A stretch of 64,000 bases of DNA from QQVM01 sp964544885 (GTDB taxonomy: Bacteria; Bacteroidota; Bacteroidia; AKYH767-A; 2013-40CM-41-45): NCBI GenBank assembly GCA_964544885.1, contig CAZJDX010000016.1, forward strand, positions 13,296-77,295, read 5' to 3'. Positions 35,761 to 45,452 of the stretch are shown in pieces (the stretch's first letter is position 1; the number at the start of each line of letters is the position of its first letter). The notes beneath the pieces are model-generated. The model made no database searches and was not told where the DNA came from. It was given only the letters and a program-made list of their open reading frames with translations. Position numbers and translations under genes: made by a program.

Positions 35761-36560
35761 CAGTCTTTTCTGAATTTGTAAAAACTTGATCCGGAAATTT
35801 CAGGAAATTGCAGGAAATAGGAACCGGATCCCAGTTCATTTAACGGAATTTTATGTTGATGAATAGTACCTGAATGAATGCACCTTCCGTTCAGATCAAA
35901 GATCATATAGTTTTTCAGAATTTGATCCGTGTTATGAACTGTTTCGATGCGAAGGTAATCGGTCGCTGGATTTGGAAAGATTTTAATTGTTGAACCTGAA
36001 AGCCCCAATGCAACCGGGATATCATTGATAAGGGTGGTTACATAACCATTATCAGGAATCTCGTCATTGATGTCGCCAAGTACAATACCTGTACCGGCTA
36101 CAAACTGCAGGGGTAATTGCAACATAAAGTCGGACAGCCGGAGACCGGCAAGAATAGTGGCCGTATCTCCGAAGGACATTGTGATAGCCGACGAGACATA
36201 TTGTTGCGCGGAATTATTTACATAACCACTGATGGGAGGGAATCCGGTATTAAAGAAGAGTCTCATGATGAGATCGTAATTCATGGTCGAGTTGCCACCG
36301 GGCCAAGGTGCTCCATCGTTAGGATTCAGGTTGGTGTCCAGTCCGATGGCAAGGTTCCAGTCTGTATTATCGAGTCTTTCATGAAAATCTATTTTGAATA
36401 TGATGCTGTCCGCCGTAAGCCGGTAACTGAACTGACTCAGATCAGGTGAAAGAATATTATCAGGGTCAGCTGAGGGATCATTGGCAAGGACAATGTAATT
36501 CTGTGCTTTAGACATTGCGCCGAAACCCAGCAGCATCATAAGCAGTGTAAGTGTTTTCAT
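35760..36560 (-). CDS. T9SS type A sorting-domain protein, unknown
   Basis: 266-aa predicted secreted protein: signal peptide MKTLTLLMMLLGFGAMSKAQ, a ~160-residue beta-rich domain (YRLTADSIIFKIDFHERLDN; WNLAIGLDTNLNPNDGAPW) of unknown type, and a type A sorting domain (IKIFPNPATDYLRIE ... GSGSYFLQFPE). No catalytic motif seen. The middle part looks like a small beta-sandwich, but I cannot assign a family. Confidence 0.8.
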   Translation of the reverse strand: MKTLTLLMMLLGFGAMSKAQNYIVLANDPSADPDNILSPDLSQFSYRLTADSIIFKIDFHERLDNTDWNLAIGLDTNLNPNDGAPWPGGNSTMNYDLIMRLFFNTGFPPISGYVNNSAQQYVSSAITMSFGDTATILAGLRLSDFMLQLPLQFVAGTGIVLGDINDEIPDNGYVTTLINDIPVALGLSGSTIKIFPNPATDYLRIETVHNTDQILKNYMIFDLNGRCIHSGTIHQHKIPLNELGSGSYFLQFPEISGSSFYKFRKD

Positions 36561-36900
36561 GTAATTTTTTCTTTCGGTTTTTAATTAGCTTTGAAGTGGA
36601 ACTAAAATACCTCACTGAGCAATTCCTTTTATAACTTTAACTTTTACTTGTGAAGTCTTGTTAAAATGGTTTAAAATTCCGGGATCGGTTCAACTCTCTC
36701 AGCTGAAGATCGCCTAAGCGGGTTTACTGCAAAGGGAGAAAGCAAGGAAACCGTTCCTGTCCTAATTGTCAGCAAGGTTGATGTGCTAAGCGCCTCATTA
36801 AAAACGATTTTCGTCAATTTCTCAGAGCTTGACGCAAATACTTTATATTCGCAAGGTCAATGAAATCCTGAGCTTTATTCAGGGATAAAAAAGACATCCT
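36561..36900. other. Divergent intergenic region upstream of the yfhO operon
   Basis: 340 bp without a supportable gene. The part 36690-36840 is richer in G and C than a usual spacer of this genome and has several short runs (AAGCGGGTTTACTGCAAAGG; GGAAACCGTTCC), so a leader RNA is possible. I cannot match it to a known riboswitch. A TATATTCG near 36844-36851 is a poor -7 match. Confidence 0.4.
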
Positions 36901-39375
36901 ATGAAGAAATTTTTGCCTTATCTCCTTGCTATTGCCTCTTTCCTGATCATCACCTGGATCTATTTTGCCCCTTTATTTCAAGGGAAGGAACTGAGACAGC
37001 TTGACATTAACAACTGGAAGGGTATGTCGCAGGAAATCATTGAGCACAGGGATAAAACGGGTGAAATGCCACTCTGGACAAATTCCATGTTTGGTGGTAT
37101 GCCGGCTTATCAGATCTCAGCCATTTATGGCGCTAACCTGGTTCAGTACATTAATAAGGTATTCATGTTTTTCCCATCACCGGCAAACCTGTTTTTCCTT
37201 TACCTCCTTGGATTTTACTTCCTTCTCGTCGTTACCGGCGTCGATAAAAGAGTTGCGGTCATGGGAGCCTTCGCCTTTGCTTTCAGTTCCTACTTTATCA
37301 TCATTCTGGAAGCCGGGCATAATTCAAAGGCGCATGCCATCGGATTTATGGCACCGGTAGTGGCTGGAGTGCTGCTGGCTTACAGAGGAAGGTGGATGCT
37401 TGGTTCGGCCATTGCAGGCCTTGCCCTTGCCTTGCAATTATATGCCAACCACCTTCAGATCACCTATTACCTGATGTTGATCGTCATTTTTCTGGCTGTC
37501 GCCGAAATGATAAGTGCCATCAGGGAGAAACGATTCCCCTACTTTCTGAAAGCAAGTCTGATCCTTTTGGGAATGGCAGGTCTCGCCCTGGCCAGTAACA
37601 TTACGAATATTCTTACCACTCAGGAGTATGCAAAGTATTCCACCAGAGGACCTTCAGAACTCACGGATAATGCGGAAAATAAAACCTCCGGATTAGACAG
37701 GGATTATATTACTGACTGGAGTTATGGTATTGGAGAGTCCTGGACTTTCATCGTGCCTGATTTCAAAGGTGGCGCCAGTGAAGTGATCTCAAAAAATAAT
37801 AAAGATGCATTGAAGGAAGTCGACGAGAATTTCCGTCAGAACATCTCTTCCTTCAGCGCCTATTTTGGTGACCAGCCTTTCACTTCAGGTCCTGTTTATC
37901 TTGGGGTCATTGTGGTGTTATTATTCTTAATCGGAGTATTCACCGTTCCTGGACCTGTTAAGTGGGGACTTGTTTCTGTAACCATATTGGCAATATTCCT
38001 GAGTTGGGGAAAAAACTTTATGAGCTTTACTAATTTCTTTCTGGATTACCTGCCAGGTTACAATAAATTCAGAGCAGTATCCATGACACTGGTTATCGCA
38101 GAGTTTACCGTGCCCTTACTGGCAACTCTCGCGATTGACAAGATGCTTAAAGACGGTGACTTTTTCCGGCAATTTAAAAAGCCACTTACTTATGTTATTG
38201 CATGTATGACCGGCATTCTGCTGTTGATGGCATTAAAGCCGGATATTTTCACCAGTTTCTATACCCCAGCAGAGTATGATCAGGTCGTGGCCAGTACCAA
38301 AGGACAGAATATATCACAAGACATAATCAATTCGTTTTTTGAGAATGTATCCAATGCCAGGAAGCATATTATGCTTAGCGATGTTATGCGGAGTTTGTTC
38401 TTCTGTATTCTGGCTTCGGCGCTTATTTTATCATTTCTGAAGTTCAGATACAGCAAGGATATTTTCATTTATTCCCTCATCGCTTTTCTCTTACTTGATC
38501 TTGCCATTGTTGGTAAGAGATATCTTCATGATGAAAATTTTATACGGAAATCAACGAATGAAATACCTTGGCCGATGACTCAGGCCGATCAGCTGGTTTT
38601 GCGAGACACCTCAGAGAGCTACCGTGTGCTGAACCTCAGTGTAAACACGTTCAATGATGCAAGCACATCCTATTATCATCAGTCCATCGGAGGATATCAT
38701 GGCGCGAAACTTAAGCGTTATAAGGAGTTGATTGATTTTTATCTGCTGCCGGAGGTGAGTAAACTGCGAGATGGTCTGCAAAAGCCGGATTCTACATTCA
38801 ATGATGTCATGTATGGTCAGAAAGCCATGAATATGTTGAACACCCGTTATTTCATTTACAATCCTGAAGCAGCCCCGTTGAAGAACCAGGGCGCACTTGG
38901 TAATGCATGGTTCGTAAAGGAATATTCACTGGTTAAGGATGCCGATGCCGAGATCCGGGCACTGGATAATTTTAATCCCGCCACTACCGCCATCGTCGAT
39001 CAGCGTTTTAAAGACCAGCTCAATGGATTCAGTTATACGGAAGACTCAGCTGCCACTATTGTTTTAACAAAATATGAACCGGATCATCTGACTTATTCGA
39101 GCAAAGCCTCTTCAGAGCAACTTGCGGTTTTTTCCGAGATTCATTATGATAAAGGATGGAATGCCTACATCGATGGAACCCTGTTGCCTTATTTTCGCAC
39201 CAATTATGTCTTGCGTGGCATGCGTATTCCGGCAGGTCAGCATACCATAGAGTGGAAGTTTGAACCTCAGATTGTAAAGACGGGAGAGAGGATTGCTTTA
39301 GCGGGATCATCTCTCTTGCTCATCTGTTTCATTGCATTCATTTGGATTGACAGAAAGAAAAATCAGGCAGTCTGA
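36901..39375 (+). CDS. YfhO-family polytopic membrane protein
   Basis: 824-aa integral membrane protein with about a dozen TM helices (first at 5-24; groups at 90-230, 325-450 and 495-530, last at about 795-815) and an ~240-residue extracytoplasmic tail with beta character (YDKGWNAYIDGTLLPYFRTN). It matches YfhO-like proteins, GT-C-fold relatives that in Gram-positives glycosylate lipoteichoic acid; in Bacteroidota the acceptor is unknown. The N-terminal loop ELRQLDINNWKGMSQEIIEH and MFGGMPAYQIS is the family hallmark. First gene of a tight operon: the glycosyltransferase gene starts 5 bp after its stop. Confidence 0.85.
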   Translation: MKKFLPYLLAIASFLIITWIYFAPLFQGKELRQLDINNWKGMSQEIIEHRDKTGEMPLWTNSMFGGMPAYQISAIYGANLVQYINKVFMFFPSPANLFFLYLLGFYFLLVVTGVDKRVAVMGAFAFAFSSYFIIILEAGHNSKAHAIGFMAPVVAGVLLAYRGRWMLGSAIAGLALALQLYANHLQITYYLMLIVIFLAVAEMISAIREKRFPYFLKASLILLGMAGLALASNITNILTTQEYAKYSTRGPSELTDNAENKTSGLDRDYITDWSYGIGESWTFIVPDFKGGASEVISKNNKDALKEVDENFRQNISSFSAYFGDQPFTSGPVYLGVIVVLLFLIGVFTVPGPVKWGLVSVTILAIFLSWGKNFMSFTNFFLDYLPGYNKFRAVSMTLVIAEFTVPLLATLAIDKMLKDGDFFRQFKKPLTYVIACMTGILLLMALKPDIFTSFYTPAEYDQVVASTKGQNISQDIINSFFENVSNARKHIMLSDVMRSLFFCILASALILSFLKFRYSKDIFIYSLIAFLLLDLAIVGKRYLHDENFIRKSTNEIPWPMTQADQLVLRDTSESYRVLNLSVNTFNDASTSYYHQSIGGYHGAKLKRYKELIDFYLLPEVSKLRDGLQKPDSTFNDVMYGQKAMNMLNTRYFIYNPEAAPLKNQGALGNAWFVKEYSLVKDADAEIRALDNFNPATTAIVDQRFKDQLNGFSYTEDSAATIVLTKYEPDHLTYSSKASSEQLAVFSEIHYDKGWNAYIDGTLLPYFRTNYVLRGMRIPAGQHTIEWKFEPQIVKTGERIALAGSSLLLICFIAFIWIDRKKNQAV

Positions 39376-39380
39376 ACTTT

Positions 39381-40712
39381 ATGGGATCCACACCCGATGT
39401 GAGCATGAAGCAAATACTGTATATCACCTATTACTGGCCACCCAGTGGAGGTGCGGGTGTACAGCGTTCACTGAAGTTTGTAAAGTATCTGCGGGAATAT
39501 GGGATCAATCCGGTCGTTTTGACCGTCGATCCGGGAAAAGCAACATATCCCTTGCAAGACACATCGTTGAATGACGAAGTGCCTGCCGGCTCAGTGATAC
39601 ATCATACTGATTCGTTTGAACCCTTAAAAATTATTTCCCGACTGGCAGGTACAGGGAAGATCCCATATGGTGGTTTTGCCAATTCGGAAAATGAATCTTT
39701 TTTTCAGAGATTACTCAGATTCATCCGAGGTAATTTTTTTATTCCTGATGCAAGACGAGGATGGGTTAAGTATGCTTGCCGTATGGCGCTGAAGATAATC
39801 GGTTCGGAAAAGATCGATGCTTTTGTTATTTCAAGTCCTCCGCACAGTTCTCAGCTGATCGGACTGTATCTGAAGAAAAAGGTCCCTTCCTGTAAATGGA
39901 TCGCAGATCTCAGAGATCCCTGGACAGACATTTATTACTACAAAGACTTGATGCACACATCCATCGCCAGCAAACTTGATCGAAGATATGAGAAATCGGT
40001 CCTGGAGAAATGTGATGCTGCGATAGTTGTGAGTGAGGATATCAGGAGATTGTTTTTAAGCAAGTCAACAGTAATTTCCCGGGACAAGATCCATGTTATA
40101 CCGAATGGATTTGACGAAGATGATTTTGAAAAGGGACCGGAAACAGACAAGGATAAATTTCTGATAACCTATGTAGGCACGCTTGCTGAAAATTATAATC
40201 CGGAAGTGTTCTTTGCCTGCATCAGGGCTGTGTATGGAAAGATGCCGGGAACAAAGATCCGGCTGAGGTTTGTGGGCAGTATTTCTGGACAGGTTAAAAA
40301 ACTACTGGGAGATCACGGACTGGAATCACTTGTGGAATTAATACCTCACGTCTCTCACAAAGAAGCCATCCGTTATATGCAGGCAGCCACTCTTCTCCTC
40401 CTGCTTATACCTGAAGCGGAGAATGACAAAGGAATACTTACCGGTAAACTGTTTGAGTATATCGGATCAGGACGACCGGTGATTGGTATCGGGCCTGCGG
40501 AAGGGGATGCAGCCAAGATCCTGAAAGAGACTTTGGCAGGTGAGATGTTCGGCAGGAGTCAGGAGCAGGCAATAGAAAATTACTTGCTGCAGGCGATCAG
40601 AGATTGGCAGAATGGAAAGTCATCTGTTTCCGCTACAACAAGGAATTCAAAGTATACACGCAGAAATTTAACTGCGGACTTAGCCGGTATAATTAATAGC
40701 TTTACTTCCTGA
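39381..40712 (+). CDS. Glycosyltransferase, GT4/GT-B type
   Basis: 443-aa cytoplasmic GT-B enzyme. N-terminal acceptor domain ILYITYYWPPSGGAGVQR with SLKFVKYLREYGINPVVLT; donor-binding C-terminal domain FLITYVGTLAENYNPEVF, IRLRFVGSISGQVKKLL, and GKLFEYIGSGRPVIGIGP, the E-rich motif region for the nucleotide sugar. ATG at 39381; Met9 at 39405 is an equally plausible start, since many relatives begin there. It lies between the yfhO-like gene (5 bp) and asnB (11 bp), so all three form one operon, presumably for an extracellular polysaccharide or lipid-linked glycan. Confidence 0.88.
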   Translation: MGSTPDVSMKQILYITYYWPPSGGAGVQRSLKFVKYLREYGINPVVLTVDPGKATYPLQDTSLNDEVPAGSVIHHTDSFEPLKIISRLAGTGKIPYGGFANSENESFFQRLLRFIRGNFFIPDARRGWVKYACRMALKIIGSEKIDAFVISSPPHSSQLIGLYLKKKVPSCKWIADLRDPWTDIYYYKDLMHTSIASKLDRRYEKSVLEKCDAAIVVSEDIRRLFLSKSTVISRDKIHVIPNGFDEDDFEKGPETDKDKFLITYVGTLAENYNPEVFFACIRAVYGKMPGTKIRLRFVGSISGQVKKLLGDHGLESLVELIPHVSHKEAIRYMQAATLLLLLIPEAENDKGILTGKLFEYIGSGRPVIGIGPAEGDAAKILKETLAGEMFGRSQEQAIENYLLQAIRDWQNGKSSVSATTRNSKYTRRNLTADLAGIINSFTS

Positions 40713-40723
40713 TTCGATTTATC

Positions 40724-42553
40724 ATGTGCGGAATAGCCGGTTTTACAGATTCACATACAAACAAGGACGATGCCAGGGCTAATTTGCATGCCATGCTCGA
40801 GAGTATCGCCCATCGCGGACCGGATTCTAGAGGTGTGCGGGACCTGCATCCACTCTGGTTAGGACATAACAGGTTAAGTATTATCGATCTTTCGGAGGAC
40901 GGTAATCAGCCAATGGAATTCTTTGATGCTGTAATTGTATATAACGGGGAGATCTACAATTATAAAGAGATAAGGAAGAATCTTCAGTTGAAAGGTTATA
41001 TATTTAAAACAGAGTCAGACACTGAGGTGATCTTAGCGGCTTACAGGGAGTACGGTGAGAATTGTGTTGAACATTTTGTCGGAATGTGGGCTTTTGCCAT
41101 TTGGGATCTGAAAGAAGAGTATCTGTTTTGCAGTCGTGACAGGTTTGGCATCAAACCCTTTTATTACATCCATGAGAATGACCGGTTTTATTTTGGTTCC
41201 GAATACAGAGCATTGAAATGTTCTTCGCTGTTTACTAAAGAACTGAACTGGAACCAGGTCTCCAGGGGATTGCAGCTGGGATGGATCACCTATGAGGATG
41301 AAACCTATTTTAAGAAAATAAAGTCGCTGCCTGCCGCCTGCAACCTGATCTTCAGCAACGGAAAAACCACCATCAGGCATTACTGGGACCTTGAATCTTC
41401 AAAGTCCATGAATCTTTCGTTCAGGGAAAAATGTGAACGCTTTCATGAGTTGTTCAGTGACAGCATCCGGCTTCATATGCGCAGTGATGTTGAAGTCGGT
41501 GCATGTCTTAGCGGAGGACTTGACAGTTCTTCCATCGTTTCCTCTGTCGCCAGAAATTTTCCAGACAAAGCTTGCAGGACGTTTACGATCTACTATGAAG
41601 GCGAGAATGAGGTTGACGAACGTCCCTGGGTAAATGAAGTCCTGAAAAAGTATCCCTCGCTCCAGGCGCACTTTTACAAGCCTTCAGAAAGCGAATTGGT
41701 CAATGCCTTTGAACGCTCCGTAGCGAGTTCTGAAGTTCCAATGACAGGTTCATCGCCGGTCTCACAGTACTTCGTCATGAAGCTGGCAAAGGACCATGGT
41801 ATGAAGGTTTTGCTGGACGGGCAGGGAAGCGACGAATTTCTTGCAGGGTATATGCATTCATTCTATCGCCTGATCGGTGGAAAACTGCGCAGATTAAATT
41901 TTGTTTCAGCTCTTAGAGAACTCAATGCACATTCAGGTGCACAGGAAATGGGTATGGGAAAGACCACGGACGTATTGATGAAGAGCATGATGTCTGCATT
42001 TTTCAGTGAGCAGAGTTTGTATTCAATGGAATACAAATATTATTACCCCTTTCTTGGATCAGAGAGATCCGCTCCTTTCAGGTTGAAATCAATCAATGCC
42101 GGTCCGCTCAAGCGTTTTTTATATCATTTGTTGTTCAACACATCGCTTCCTTCATTACTGCATTATGAAGACAGAAACAGCATGGCATTCTCCATTGAGT
42201 CGCGTGTTCCATTTCTCGATCACAGGCTTGTTGAGTATTCTTTTGCACTTGCTGATGATGAATTGATCAGCAGGGGGGAAACCAAGAGAATATTGCGCAG
42301 AGGACTGGCGGGAACTCTGCCGGAAGCAATTGTCAGCAGAAAGGATAAAAAAGGATTTGTTACACCTGGAGAGATAAAATGGTTGCGCGGTCCTTTGTCT
42401 TTTCTTTTGGAGACTGACTTTATCAACCTTGAACACCTGAACAGGGGTAAAATTAAAAATCTGATATCTGAATTCAGGAAAGGAGGTAATCGGAATGCTA
42501 ATCTTGTATGGCGAATTGCAGTGCTTGATTACTGGATGAGAGAAAATTGCTGA
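40724..42553 (+). CDS. asnB: Asparagine synthase (glutamine-hydrolysing)
   Basis: 609-aa class II glutamine amidotransferase plus synthetase. The N-terminus MCGIAGFTD exposes the catalytic Cys after Met removal, followed by ESIAHRGPDSRGV and VIVYNGEIYNYKEI. The PP-loop for ATP is VGACLSGGLDSSSIVSS near residue 265; LLDGQGSDEFLAGY and AFSIESRVPFLDHRLVEYS complete the synthetase site. Its place as third gene after a YfhO protein and a glycosyltransferase suggests a surface-polysaccharide role (amidation of a sugar acid or aminosugar) as an alternative to plain asparagine synthesis, as often with asnB-like genes in glycan clusters. Confidence 0.93.
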   Translation: MCGIAGFTDSHTNKDDARANLHAMLESIAHRGPDSRGVRDLHPLWLGHNRLSIIDLSEDGNQPMEFFDAVIVYNGEIYNYKEIRKNLQLKGYIFKTESDTEVILAAYREYGENCVEHFVGMWAFAIWDLKEEYLFCSRDRFGIKPFYYIHENDRFYFGSEYRALKCSSLFTKELNWNQVSRGLQLGWITYEDETYFKKIKSLPAACNLIFSNGKTTIRHYWDLESSKSMNLSFREKCERFHELFSDSIRLHMRSDVEVGACLSGGLDSSSIVSSVARNFPDKACRTFTIYYEGENEVDERPWVNEVLKKYPSLQAHFYKPSESELVNAFERSVASSEVPMTGSSPVSQYFVMKLAKDHGMKVLLDGQGSDEFLAGYMHSFYRLIGGKLRRLNFVSALRELNAHSGAQEMGMGKTTDVLMKSMMSAFFSEQSLYSMEYKYYYPFLGSERSAPFRLKSINAGPLKRFLYHLLFNTSLPSLLHYEDRNSMAFSIESRVPFLDHRLVEYSFALADDELISRGETKRILRRGLAGTLPEAIVSRKDKKGFVTPGEIKWLRGPLSFLLETDFINLEHLNRGKIKNLISEFRKGGNRNANLVWRIAVLDYWMRENC

Positions 42554-42610
42554 GGATTTTTAGCTAGTTTTGATTTTTTTTATTATCGTGTTGTGACTAA
42601 GGCATTTCGG

Positions 42611-44026
42611 ATGAAATTGAATAGCGGATTATTTTTTTTGTTGCTTTTATTGACATACAGCTTTGCATTAGCTCAGAATCCAGCAATAGATATTGGCAAA
42701 GAAAAAGGCCTTCGGATGTTCGTTCATAATTTATGTGATTACTGGTCAAGATTGTATATTGCAAATGGAAGTGATAGTGCAGGTACGCATGCTTCAATCG
42801 GCTATGTTCCTTGTTATTCCGCAAATGGTACGCATGTCCATATTGATTCTTTAAATCCGGTAATACAAGTTGAATATTTTGATTTGGATCAGAATAATTA
42901 TGGCGGAAATGAGGTTAAATGATTTTGTTTAGGAGACAAAGATTCCGTTCATTGTTTCAGCGTAAGCTATGATCAGTTCTTTAATTATTGCGATTCCGTT
43001 ATAGTCAGCAGAATTAATTCGTTCGGTTCGGACAGCATTGCCGACATTCAATTAAACAGTAATCAGATTTTAATTTTAAGAGAAACTGATTTATCGGCAA
43101 ATTTTATTGTTTATGACACTGCTTTTTCCTCTGTTTTATATTCTGCTATGCTATCCATAAAACCAAAGATGGTTTCGTTTATGTATCCAAATTATTGTGT
43201 TTTAGGATTGGATCAAAACGGTGCCATGGTTTTAAATGTGATAGACATGAATACGTATAGTGTGATAAAGGATACGGTGATCATGCCGGTTTACATCGGC
43301 CCGGCTTTGTTCGGGTCAAATTATAACACTATTCATTTACTTTATGAGCCGGGTGACACTTCTATTGTATACATGGAGTATAATTGGAATTCCAATTCAT
43401 TTATTGACACGGTTTTATTTTCAGGAAGTGATATAGGAGCAGGATATTGGACTGCAAACGGTATTCATTTTCAGCCGAAATCTGATCCTTCCGGTGGTGG
43501 GTTAGACAGCTCTGTTATAGTCTTCAATACTTTTACAATGACTCATCAGGGTATCTATCCTTTAAACAAAAAGCTACGACTGCTGAATGCAGAGACCTCA
43601 TTGAACTCCGGGTATTTTCCTTACGTATTTGCGATCGATGAAGATGATCAACAGGGCAGGTATTATCTGTATGAAAATTACGGATATAATCTTGTTGACT
43701 CAGGGTACGTTGCACCCAATACAAACTTTTTTTTACCGGATTTCAGATGTCCTGTCAGTATTAATGAATATGATGATTCGAAAGTTGAGTTGAAAACATG
43801 GCCTAATCCATCTTCTGAATTTGTAAAATTTTCCGCATATGGAATGATATGCGGACGAGACTACAAAGTCGACATCGTTGATATTTACGGGCTAGTGCTC
43901 TATGAAGCCCAGGTCCATGCAAAAATGACTCTCACTCTTCCTGTAGAAAATTTAAAGTCCGGGATTTATTTTATCCGGATACATACTTTGAAAGGATTTG
44001 TTGTGCAAAAATTTATTAAAGCCTGA
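42611..44026 (+). pseudogene. T9SS type A sorting-domain protein interrupted by a single in-frame TGA
   Basis: One continuous frame of 471 residues with a signal peptide (MKLNSGLFFLLLLLTYSFALAQ) and a type A sorting domain (LKTWPNPSSEFVKFS ... KSGIYFIRIHTLKG), broken only by TGA at 42920-42922 (codon 104). The 75 codons between this stop and the ATG at 43148 are open and coding-like (FCLGDKDSVHCFSVSYDQFF). There is no frameshift. TGA ends many normal genes here, so recoding of the code is excluded. It is either a nonsense mutation or a base-call error. The N-terminal piece alone would lack a sorting signal. The middle domain is unknown. An upstream GTG (42593) would add six residues. Confidence 0.75.
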
Positions 44027-44035
44027 AAAGAAAGA

Positions 44036-44908
44036 CTATTTTCTGACTTCAAGCGCCTCAGCATAAAACTTTCTTTCTTTCAGGTCGAAATGGTTTCCTT
44101 TGGCCATGACGTGAACAATCAGATTCTCTATGGAAATTGGCGAACCTTCCTTAAGGTCTGCGATGTTTGAATGTCTGATATTATGTCCGTCAACGATGAT
44201 AATCAGGCCGGATCCTATGGCTTCCATAAACCTGCCTTCGGTTATGATTACGCCCGTATCCTCTCCGAGACCGATACCCATACAGGAAGGATTTGCAACA
44301 ACAGCTTGTGCGAGCCTTCCGAACCTCCCTCTGGTCACGAAATGCGAATCAATAATAACATCTTTCACGAAAGCGAGGCCTGTGGTTATCTTCACTTCAC
44401 CTTTCAGCAGTGCCTGAGTGCTGCTTCCCTGATATATCATGGTATTCGACATGGCCATGGCTCCGGCGCTGGTGCCGGCAATAACGAATGAATCCTCGTT
44501 CTCGTAACGTTTCAGCAGTATTTCAAGGAATTCAGTTCCGCCATACAAGGATGATAAACGCAATTGGTTGCCACCGCTGAACATGACCGCATTGCAAACG
44601 CTGATCCGCTCTGTCATCTCCTTTGACTGCACCTGCTCTCTCGTACGGATGTCCATCAGGTGAACATTTTTACAACCCAGCTTGCTGAACGCATCCAGGT
44701 AATTCTGTCCTACCTCATCCGGGATGGAGGAGGCGGAAGTAATTATTTCAATTCTTGAGTCGTGACCGCCGGCTTCCTGAACAATCCTGCTCAGAATCTG
44801 CAGTTCAAAAAAGTTCAGGTTATTTTTTTGAAAGAAGTTTGGTTCAGCTTCTGTTCCTTTATCCTCGCTGCCGCCAATTGATATGAGTTTGCCTTTCGGA
44901 ATTGACAT
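44036..44908 (-). CDS. cphB: Cyanophycinase
   Basis: 290-aa serine exopeptidase of the S51 family that cuts the storage polymer cyanophycin (poly-Asp backbone with Arg side chains) into beta-Asp-Arg dipeptides. Features: GKLISIGGSEDKG at the N-terminus, ITSASSIPDEVG, NAVMFSGGNQLRL, the nucleophile motif VIAGTSAGAMAMS (Ser about 147), the block IIDSHFVTRGRFGRL with conserved His and Arg residues, and GIGLGEDTGVII. The frame runs back to 45037, but the ATG at 44908 (MSIPKGKLISIGG) is the family-like start, and a -7 box lies between the two. It points away from the giant adhesin gene, with the synthetase on that gene's far side. Its stop is 9 bp from that of the interrupted T9SS gene. Confidence 0.92.
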   Translation of the reverse strand: MSIPKGKLISIGGSEDKGTEAEPNFFQKNNLNFFELQILSRIVQEAGGHDSRIEIITSASSIPDEVGQNYLDAFSKLGCKNVHLMDIRTREQVQSKEMTERISVCNAVMFSGGNQLRLSSLYGGTEFLEILLKRYENEDSFVIAGTSAGAMAMSNTMIYQGSSTQALLKGEVKITTGLAFVKDVIIDSHFVTRGRFGRLAQAVVANPSCMGIGLGEDTGVIITEGRFMEAIGSGLIIIVDGHNIRHSNIADLKEGSPISIENLIVHVMAKGNHFDLKERKFYAEALEVRK

Positions 44909-45452
44909 ATATAAACGATATGATATTGAGAATTCAGCGATTTTAATGCTACGCAGAATGTAAATTGAGCTGCAAAGATAAAAATCAATAGCAGCTGAGG
45001 GTTCTTCCGGGATTGACTTTTCAACGAATCTATACACAAAACGGAGCTAATTTCCGGTTTTGAGCCGATTACGGCCCGTCGTTACAGGACATTCCAGCTT
45101 GCAAAGGATGGTGTGACGCTTCCACTTGTTTGTTTATTGGTTGATTTTTCAGAAAGATTGGTTCCTTGTTGCACCTGTTTTCCGGCTGTTTTCGGCCTTT
45201 CCGTCTCGCACCCGGCTTATACCATTTTTAATCTCTGAGGGCAATTGGCAGCATTAGAAATTTTATTTGATTAATCATTCATTTTTTGCAATAAATTTCT
45301 ACATTCGGTCTTGCATTGCGTAGTTCTGCATTCTTAAGCCAGTCGGGAAATAACTCATATCTCTCAATCCGTTTTTATGTCACTGCACTCAACCTGGGAT
45401 TTTCTGACTCCTGCATTCTGTTGTACTCTTCACACCACACAATACTCCACAC
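44909..45452. other. Divergent intergenic region between cphB and the giant adhesin gene
   Basis: 544 bp. Near its left end is the cphB -7 box. The plus-strand side just before the adhesin ATG is a C/T-rich, purine-poor stretch (about 45340-45450) that may be a long unstructured leader. TACATTCG at 45300-45307 is an imperfect -7 element. No gene or hairpin stands out. Confidence 0.45.
44973..44980 (-). promoter_or_regulatory. Candidate -7 box TATCTTTG for cphB
   Basis: On the minus strand the sequence reads TATCTTTG, a full match to TAnnTTTG. It would place transcription start near 44967 and leave a ~60-nt leader before the cphB ATG at 44908. It excludes the longer N-terminus starting at 45037. 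The -33 TTTG is not found at 19-nt spacing. Confidence 0.45.

Noticed and set aside
36681..36760. tRNA gene, suggested by GGTTCAACTC resembling a T-arm
   Set aside because: No matching acceptor stem, anticodon arm or CCA end could be built around it.
42920..42922. Recoded TGA (selenocysteine or TGA as Trp)
   Set aside because: TGA is used as the normal stop by several intact genes here, there is no apparent structured element after it, and the protein is not a redox enzyme with a Cys motif at this place.
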